The translations under genes and the position numbers were made by a program. From Orientallactaga sibirica (lineage: Eukaryota; Chordata; Mammalia; Rodentia; Dipodidae), in contig JAEOAD010002712.1 of the NCBI GenBank assembly GCA_036365145.1, positions 3,801,001 through 3,865,000 on the forward strand: DNA of 64,000 nt. Direction: 5' to 3'. Shown piece after piece: positions 56,960 through 64,000 of this stretch. Under the pieces are notes generated by a model, which was not told the DNA's origin, did not search any database, and worked only from the letters and a program-made list of their open reading frames with translations. The first letter of the stretch is position 1; each line of letters opens with the position of its first letter.

Positions 56960-57928
56960 GAAGACAGACAGAGAATGGGTGTGCCAGCAGCCTCTCAGCC
57001 ACTGTGAACAAACTCTAGATGCATGCGCTCCCTTGTGGGCAAGTGTGGCATTGCGCCCTTGTGCCACTGCATCTGGCTAAACGTGGGACCTGGAGATTGG
57101 AACTGATGTTCTTAGGCTTAGCAGGCAGGTGCCTTAATGGCTAAGCCATCTCTTCAGCCCTCCCAAGCCTTTTTTTTTTTTTTTTTAAAAAAGATTTATT
57201 TTTTTTAGAAAGAGAATAAGAATGGGCATGCCAGGGCCTCTTGCCACTTTGAACTAACTGCAGGTGCATGTACTGCTTTACATCTGGCTTTATGTGGGTA
57301 CTGAGGAGTTGAACCTGGGCTGCAAGCAAGCATCTTTAACTGATGAGCCATCTCTCCAGCCCTGTGTTTGCTTTTCAAAATATTTTTATCTATTTGCAAG
57401 GAGGAAGAGAGAGAGAGAGAATGAAGGGGCACACCAGGGCCTCTTGCCACTGCAAATGAAGTCCAGATGCATACGATACTCTGTGCATCTGGCTTTTTGT
57501 GGGGACCGAGGAATTGAACCTAGGTTGTTAGACTTTGCAGGCAAGTGCCTTAACTGCTGAGCCATCTCTCCAGCCTTGTTTTTGCTTTTGAGACACGGTC
57601 TCACTATGTAGTCCAGGCTGGTCTTGAACTGGCAATCCTAGCTCACTCAGTCTCCCAAATGTTGGAATTACAGGTGTAAGCAAGGGTATATTTCTTTCTT
57701 TCTTTTTTAAAATATTTATTTATCTATTTATTTATCTATTTATTTATTTATTTGAGAGAGAGAGAGAGAGAATGGGCACACTAGAGCCTCCAGCCACTGC
57801 AAACTCCAGACATCCAGACGTGTGTGCCCCTTTGTGCATCTGGCTAACATGGGTCCTGGGGAATCAAACCTGGGTCCTTTGGCTTTGCAGGCAAATGCCT
57901 TAACCGCTAAGCCATGCCTCCAGCCCCA
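56585..57928 (-). mobile_element. Five antisense ID-type SINEs and one antisense B1 in 1.35 kb
   Basis: ID-type copies at 56585-56870, 56885-57165 (long variant, 'gtgtggcattgcgcccttgt'), 57190-57362, 57378-57580 and 57710-57928, with an old B1 at 57585-57680. (GA)n at 56640-56715 and (CA)n(GA)n at 56888-56955 are the antisense CT regions. Confidence 0.85.
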
Positions 57929-57944
57929 CAAGGGCACATTTCTT

Positions 57945-58570
57945 TTAACATTCTGCATTTGCTCTTTGACAATTTAATCCATGTATATATTACATTTTGA
58001 TACACCCCTGTTACCTTCCCCCGGCACCCTGTCACCCTTTCGTTCTTGCTGACCCCTCTCTTCTTATCACCAGTGACCAGGAGCTACATCATGGAAGAGA
58101 ATAACTTCTCCTCTCTTAGCAACCATTACTTTCCACTAGCTCCTCAGGGAGAGGTGGGGGTCTCATGTGTCCCTCTCCTCTCCATGATGAAATGGTGACA
58201 GGCCCTATCTCATTCAGGTAACCACAGCTTTTGTAAGTTCATGAAAGCCACATTCATGTCACGTCCAGATGACAGAGTTCCACAGCATTCTTCTCCGTCC
58301 TCCAGCTCTTACGGTCTGTCCATCCTTCTCCTGTGATAATCTAAGCCTTGGAGGGTGTGATATAGTTGTCCCATAGAGGGCCGAGCACTCAACGGTGATT
58401 TATTTTCACCACTTTGAGAGCAAGAGTCAGCAAGAGCAGATTTCCTGACTGGGCCTTCCTGATCCCCAGCTGCATGCGGGCATTTTCAGTGTGTGCAAAT
58501 ATATGACCACTACATGACTGACTGCTGCCAAGCCCTTGACAGTATTGCATTTTCATTAAGATCACACTTC
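57945..58570 (-). mobile_element. Possible old L1 3' UTR, antisense
   Basis: 'ccttggagggtgtgatatag' and 'ggccgagcactcaacggtga' echo the L1 UTR text at 37.7 kb ('ccttggagggtgtgacagag', 'gggcactcctcc'), but most is too diverged to be sure. Confidence 0.4.
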
Positions 58571-59000
58571 ATATTCCACCACTCAACTCCGCAGAGCAGA
58601 AGCTGTGCACAGCATAGCTCTTGTGACATGTATTGAATATAAAAGGGATCTGGGGTGGATGGTCAGTGCAGGAAAATTCTGCAAGGCTTCACCTGGCCTT
58701 TCCTCTGGGTTATTCATGAAGAGTGTCCCAGGGTGACTGGGCAGTGCTAGGAGTCAGGTCAGTGGTCTAGAGCTCACAGATTCTGCTAGACTAAATAGCC
58801 AGTGAGCACAAAGGTTTTCCCAGTAGGGCTTATAGACATACATCACCATGCCTGGATTTTATGTGGGTTCTGGGGTTCCAAACTCAGGCCTTCATGCTTG
58901 TGAGGCAAGTGTGTTACCTTCTGAGCATCTCCTTAGCCCCTGGAAATGACAGTCTTTCCTCCCTTCTCCTTGAGCCCTTGGGTAGAGAGGGAATCCTGAG
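58571..59000. other. Unique sequence with a B4-like end at 58845-58940
   Basis: 'ccaaactcaggccttcatgc' and 'gagcatctccttagcccc' suggest an antisense B4 terminus. Confidence 0.45.
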
Positions 59001-59344
59001 TGTGGAGGTTTGAATGAGATGACCCCCATAGGCTCATGAGTTTTGAATGTTTGGTTCCCAGCTGGTGGCAGTTGAAGGGCTTTTGGAGGTAGAGCCTTGC
59101 TGGAGGAGGTGTGTAGCTGGGGCAAGCTTTGAGGATTACTGGTCCAGCCCTACTGGGTGTTGAGAGCTAGCTCACTCTGAGTACTTCCTTCCTGCTGCCG
59201 TGGAACTGTGATGCCCAGCTGTCAGCGCTGGCGATATCCTCACCATGATAAAGCCTCCCCTCGAGAATGTAAGTTGAAATAAACCTTCCCTTCCTATGAA
59301 CCGTGTCTGGTTGCGTGTTTGGTCCTAGCAACTAGAATATAACA
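59001..59344 (+). mobile_element. Solo MaLR (ORR1-like) LTR, sense
   Basis: Starts TGTGGAGGTTTGAATGAGAT, carries 'ttgaaataaaccttccc' (AATAAA, about 59275) and ends AATATAACA. No matching 5-bp flank is seen (CTGAG versus GTGCA). Confidence 0.75.
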
Positions 59345-59354
59345 GTGCACCTAG

Positions 59355-60065
59355 GCCTTCTTTTATTTGTAACGTTTTTATTGAGAATGTTCATACATGT
59401 ACATAATGGAGTTTGATTATTATTCCCTCCCCTACCTCATTCCTCTGAACCCTTTTTTCCTTCCAACTAGTTCCTTTTCTTATTTTGATATCTTTTTTTT
59501 GAAATTTTTTTTTTGGAGAGAGACAGAGGGAGAGGGAGAGGAAGACAGATAGAGATGGGTGCACTAACAGCTCCCCTCCAGGATGCACACCTCTCCAGAC
59601 CTAGGCGTCAGACTAGATTTTCAATACTGGGTGTGCGTTCCCTCCTGTGGAGTGGACTTCAAATACAATCAAGAGAGAAACTGGTAACCCCTGTAACAGT
59701 CATGCCACTATTGCCCCTGGAGGTACATCCTGCCTGCCTGGCATACAGGGTAGACCCATCGTTGGTGACTTTTCTCCCCCCGCAGCCTGCATAGCACTTT
59801 CCAGCACTGTGACAGCTAGCCACAAAGAAGGCTTTAAACTCAGTTCCAATAATTTTTCATTGTCCTTCAACTGACACATAAGGGGTCTTCCTCAATAGGG
59901 TCTTAACACCTAAGTTCCAAGAGCTTATATTGTTTTAGGGGCTCATGAGTCTCCCTGACCAATCACTCACGGGGAGGTGTTCCACCCCTGGCACTGAGGT
60001 TTCCTTGAAAAAACCTAACACTTCTGAGAGCAGGATTATCCATCTCCACAGGGAGATTTTGCCCA
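59355..60065 (-). mobile_element. Diverged L1 3' UTR, antisense, with SINE fragment
   Basis: Colinear with the 50.8 kb copy ('ccctggcactgaggtttcct' against 'ccctggcactgaaaattttc') but older. An antisense ID-type fragment lies at 59505-59590. Confidence 0.65.
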
Positions 60066-60091
60066 AACACACACACACACACACACACACA

Positions 60092-60119
<28 letters not shown>
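60066..60119. repeat. (CA)n(CT)n microsatellite
   Basis: About 13 CA followed by 13 CT dinucleotides. Confidence 0.95.
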
Positions 60120-60123
<4 letters not shown>

Positions 60124-60129
60124 TTTTTT

Positions 60130-60675
60130 TCGAAGTAAGGTCTTGCTCTTTACCAGGCTGACCTGGAGTTCACTATGTGTATGGCACAATGCAGGTTGGG
60201 CCCTAGCCAGGCCACCTGCTAATATGTATGGCACAGTGTAGGTCGGGCCCTAGCCAGTAGGAACCAGGAAATGGCTTCTGTGGATGTGGCATTCTGCACA
60301 GGCCTGGAGAGACAACAGCTACAGCCCCATGCCTGCTAGCAACCTGCTGTGAGATGATCTGCCTGGAGACAGGCTGTCATTGGTCATAAGAAGGGAACCA
60401 CCCTATACAATGATTGGCCAGCCAAACCCTTAAAAACCCCTACACTTCCTTGAATAAACGAGTTTGCAGCAGCTCGCCCTCTGCCTGCTTCTACCCAACT
60501 CCCAGAGTCTGTGTCGTGACTCCGCACCTCTCACCCCCTTCCCAGTGGAGACCCTGCATCCCCTCATGGGCTGGCCCTAGGAGGGACCCCAACAACTATG
60601 TAGTCTCAGACTGGCCTCAAACTCACAGCAGTTTTATACCACTGCCTCCCAAGTGCTGGGATTAAAGATCTGCAC
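60130..60675 (-). mobile_element. Antisense B1 split by an ERV LTR
   Basis: B1 left part to 60177 ('ggagttcactatg') and right part from 60595 ('actatgtagtctcagactgg') join into one B1 across the LTR. Confidence 0.85.
60178..60594 (+). mobile_element. Solo ERV LTR (class-II-like) inside a B1
   Basis: The 417-bp element starts TGTATGGCAC, ends CCCCAACA, and is flanked by ACTATG on both sides (60172-60177 and 60595-60600), a perfect 6-bp duplication. A TATA-like 'cccttaaaaacccc' (about 60427) and AATAAA ('cttgaataaacgag', about 60452) give + orientation. Its first 40 or so bases are duplicated in tandem ('tatggcacaatgcaggttgg' and 'tatggcacagtgtaggtcgg', each then 'gccctagccag'). No coding interior. 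Confidence 0.8.
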
Positions 60676-60699
60676 CACATGCTTTGCCAAACTCTCTCT

Positions 60700-61165
60700 C
60701 TGTTTTTTTTTTTTTTTTTTTTTTTTTGAGGTGGGGTCTCACTCTGGTCCAGGCTGACCTGGAATTCACTATGTAGTCTCAGGGTGGCCTCGAACTCATG
60801 GTGATCCTTCTATCTCTGCCTCCCGAGTGCTGGGATTAAAGGCGTGCGCCACCAGGCCCGGCGATTTAAGAATATCTCTCTTTTTTTAAAAAGAAAATCA
60901 TATCACACACACACACACACACATACATAGTTTTATTTATTTATTTTTGTTTTATTGAGGTAGTGTCTCTAGTCCAGGCTGACCTGGAATTTACTATGTA
61001 GTCTCAGGGTGGCCTTGAACTCATGGCAATCCTCCTACCTCTGCCTTGTGGGTGCTGGTATTTAAGGGTTGTGCCACCATGCCTGGCTTAATTATATATA
61101 TATATATATATAAAATATTTATTTATTTATTTATTTGAGAGCAATAGACAGACACAGAGAGAAAG

Positions 61166-61201
<36 letters not shown>

Positions 61202-61365
61202 GGTGCGCCAGAGCCTCCAGTCACTGCAAACGAACTCCAGATGCATGCGCCACCTTGTGCATCTGGCTTATCTGGCTTACATGGGTCCTGGGGAATCGAG
61301 CCTTGAACCGGGGTCCTGAGGCTTCAAAGGCAGGCGCTTTACCACTAAGCCATCTCTCCAGCACC
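60700..61365 (-). mobile_element. Antisense B1, B1, ID-type cluster
   Basis: B1 at 60700-60862 with a 25-bp T run, B1 at 60946-61088, ID-type at 61110-61365. (CA)n at 60904-60924 and (TA)n at 61094-61112 lie between. Confidence 0.9.
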
Positions 61366-61379
61366 TTAATTATATTTTA

Positions 61380-62215
61380 ACTAGCTGACGAAGAAGTGGG
61401 TTAGCCTATGGCTTTTTCATCATGCCTCTGGCTTTGGTTAGTCTTCCCCTATCCTCCCTCTCCTCCATTCTCTTCCCTGGCCCCACCTAACCCTTTTCTT
61501 CTCTAGGATCCCACCTTCTCCTTACATATCTGCTGTCCATTCCCCTGAAGCCTTTCACTCTCTCCAGCCAGGATTCCTTTTTAGATTCTTGGCCTCTACC
61601 GTCTCTTCTTCCAACTTACACATAACCTAAAAAAATTAAAGTCAGGATCTGCATAAGCAAGAGAACGTGTGGCACCTGTCTTTCTGAGCCCGGGTTACCT
61701 TACTTTTTTCCTTTCAGTTTTGTTCATTTTCATATGAAACTCATAACTCATTTTTCTTTTTTTTCTTTGGTTTTTCATTTTTCGGTTTTTCAAGGTAGGG
61801 TCTCACTCTAGCCCAGGCTGACATGGAATTCACTATGTAATCTCAGGCTGGCCTCGAACTCATGGCGATCCTCCTACCTTTGCCTCCCGAATGCTGGTAT
61901 TAAAGGCGTGTGCCACCACGCCTGGCTTAATTTTTCTTTACAGCTGAGCAAAACTCCATTCTGTGTATATATGTACCACATCTTCATTAGCCATTCATCA
62001 GTGGATGGGTGGTCTGGGCTGGGTCCATTTCCTAGCTATTGTGAACAGAGCAGCAATAAACATGGATGAAGAAGTATTTATATAGTAAAGTGTAGAGTCC
62101 GTAGTATAGATGCCAGGAGTGGAATAGCTGGGTCATATGGTAGTTCTATTTTTAGCTCCATATCAATTTCCATAATGGCTGTACCAGTTCACACTCCAAC
62201 CAACAGTAAATAAGT
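61380..62215 (-). mobile_element. L1 ORF2 end and 3' UTR, antisense, split by a B1
   Basis: 3' UTR part 61380-61740 ('ctttctgagcccgggttacc', compare 38.82 kb) and ORF2-end part 61930-62215 ('gtaccacatcttcattagcc', 'gggtccatttcctagctatt', 'tagctgggtcatatggtagt') flank an antisense B1 at 61770-61927. Confidence 0.8.
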
Positions 62216-62681
62216 AAATAAGGGTTCCTCTTTGAATTCCTAGACATTCTGTCACACAGTGGAAGGAAGTCTTGCTCCCTAGGAAGTATCTCCTCTCGTG
62301 TGGGTGAGCAGTAAGAAGAATCTGGAATTTTAACCCTGCAGTGAGAATTCTTTGACTGGATCATCCGTAGATTGATGCATCTTGTATTTTTCTGCTCTCT
62401 TGTTAAAGGAAGATGCCAGAGGCTCGTCTTTTTTCCAGATGTGCTGTGGTGGGGACCCCAGGAACCACGGGAATGTTGAGTACCTTTAAAAGATGAGCAG
62501 AATGCTTTTAGGATAAACTGAAGTGATAATGGGAACTTGAAGTTGATCCCACTCATACACCTTATTAGGCTCAATCAATGAAGTTTTCCTTTCTGATTAA
62601 CTTAGTTATAGATTACATATTTACTCATTTTCTCAATGTAATATATGATCATGACTAAAAACAGCAAGAAGCCCAAACTGG
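62216..62681. other. Unique intronic sequence
   Basis: No exon: the 140-codon minus frame at 62152-62574 begins in L1 sequence and has no recognisable domain. Confidence 0.35.
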
Positions 62682-62800
62682 GTCAGACATGGTGGTGCAT
62701 GCTTTTAGTCCCAGCATCAGGGAGGCTGAGGTAGGAGGATCACCATGAGTTAGAGGCCAGCCTGGGCTGCAAAGTGAGACTGTCTCAAAAAATAAAAATC
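62682..62800 (+). mobile_element. B1 SINE, sense, internally shortened
   Basis: Start 'gtcagacatggtggtgcatg'; the second half lacks about 25 bp. Confidence 0.8.
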
Positions 62801-63334
62801 AAACTGAAGAACTTCTGAACAAAAACAGCTATCTCGTTCCTGCTCCTCTCCCATCTTGCTCATCAGAGGCCATGTATTTTTAACTCTACAGATTCTTCCA
62901 TGTCTCTAAATCACATTTATTATTTATTGCCTGTTTCTAGGCAATCAATTTTAGATGTTTGCAGACTTTTGTTAATTTAGTTGAGGTTTTAAATCAATCT
63001 TACTCCCTTCTCTCTCCAGCTAATACAATTATATCATTCCCTTATTATTTATATCTTTTATTTATATTTATATACCATTATATATTTATATCTTTTTTAT
63101 TGTATCAGCTCTAGACACCATCTTATGATTGTTCTCATTTCTCTCTAAGTTTTCGTGATCTTTATTTTCAGTGCTAGAAATGGAGAGGTTGCATCCATAT
63201 GCTTAGATAACTAAATATCCTATGCTTTGAGCATGTGTGGTTCTAGAAACTGAAAATCAATGAGGCATTTACTTTACTTCAATAATTATGTGAGAGAGTG
63301 ATTTGGTTTCTCTTCTTGTATTTTTTAATTTTTA
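62801..63334. other. Unique AT-rich intronic sequence
   Basis: TTTATATT-type AT-rich patch at 63043-63105; nothing else. Confidence 0.35.
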
Positions 63335-63353
63335 ATATTTTATTTATTTGCAT

Positions 63354-63390
<37 letters not shown>

Positions 63391-63758
63391 ATGGGCATGC
63401 CAGGGACTCCAGCCACTGTAAATGAACACCAGATTCAGGCACCACTTTGTGCATCTGGCTTTCTGTGGGTACTAGGGAATCAAACCTGAGGCATTAGGCT
63501 TTGCAGGCAAGCACTTTAACTGCTGAGCCATCTTTCCAGCCCTCTTCTTGTATTTTTAAAAATCTATTTATTTATTTATGAGAGAGAGGAAGATAGAGAA
63601 AGAGAATGGACACACCAGGGTCCCCAGCCACTGCAAATGAACTCCAGACACATGTGCTACTTGTGCTTTTGGCTTACACGGGCATTGAGGAATCGAACCT
63701 TGGTCCTCAGGCTTTGCAGACAAGCATCTTAAGTGCTGAGCCATCTCACCAGCCCTCT
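63335..63758 (-). mobile_element. Two antisense ID-type SINEs
   Basis: Copies at 63335-63545 and 63558-63758. 'cctcttcttgtattttt' occurs before and after the first (63308 and 63541) and 'ccctcttcttgtctttttg' after the second, consistent with repeated use of one target. Confidence 0.85.
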
Positions 63759-64000
63759 TCTTGTCTTTTTGATGTTTCAAATTCTCTTTTCTATTCCCCC
63801 AAATATTTAACTTTATTAACTTTCATCAGTTATTGTCCCCCTTTCCCCTACATAGCTTTCTTCTGACAGTTCTGGTCTCTGCTCCAGCCTGCCCTGGTGC
63901 TTCCTGAGAGCCTCCTCGCACAGCCTGTGTGGGAGAGCTTCTTGGCTGCGTCCCATTTTGCCCTGTTTCTTCTTCACCCTCTCGTTTTGCTGGGACTCTT
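63759..64000. other. Unique intronic sequence to window end
   Basis: No exon recognised before the window ends. Confidence 0.3.

Overview
This window is from a rodent nuclear genome. It is dense in 7SL-derived B1-type SINEs, in a tRNA/ID-headed SINE (5' end GGCTGGAGAGATGGCTTAG) with a long lineage-specific body, in B4-like SINEs, in MaLR/ORR1-like LTRs and in L1 fragments. The B1 body (centre 'ccaccctgagactacatagtgaa' split here as ccaccctgag / actacatagtgaa) and the long ID body are not mouse or rat. My best guess is a dipodoid rodent such as a jerboa (Jaculus), recalled from memory and not verified.

Only one functional protein-coding exon is recognised: coding exon 1 of KCNH1 (EAG1, Kv10.1 voltage-gated potassium channel) at 27189-27267 on the + strand. 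It sits in a CpG island at about 26650-27780 and ends in a consensus splice donor. Positions 1-26600 are therefore the upstream intergenic flank, and 27268-64000 is the start of a very long first intron. I did not find exon 2.

Upstream flank (1-26.6 kb): SINE clusters; L1 ORF2 pieces mostly on + (5.0, 7.4, 9.8, 16.8 kb); a solo class-I-like ERV LTR with a 4-bp target duplication inside an L1 (10000-10516); a 5'-truncated NOP56 retropseudogene (14.2-14.7 kb) with a SINE nested at its target site; a 5S rRNA retropseudogene with a 17-bp target duplication (14.88 kb); a solo LTR with a 5-bp duplication (20.0 kb); and a complete non-coding MaLR element with two LTRs and a perfect 5-bp duplication (22286-24178).

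Intron (27.3-64 kb): two large minisatellites, one of 57-bp units (31.9-33.2 kb) with a three-unit higher-order pattern, and one of 88-bp units (41.35-43.2 kb) that appears to have grown from a SINE insertion boundary; a second complete MaLR element (45.7-48.3 kb); two class-II-like solo LTRs with 6-bp duplications (49.5 and 60.2 kb); a SINE-L1 chimeric retroinsertion (50.1-50.77 kb) next to a further L1 that used the same target motif; a SINE carrying a patch copied from MaLR internal sequence (48.65 kb); and a homeodomain-motif cluster that may be an enhancer (39.8-40.0 kb). Nearly all L1 and most B1 copies in the intron are antisense to KCNH1, unlike the upstream flank. No new protein-coding system was found; the notable content is how the repeats are built. 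SINE and L1 boundaries are read by eye and are good to about 5-20 bp unless a target duplication fixes them.
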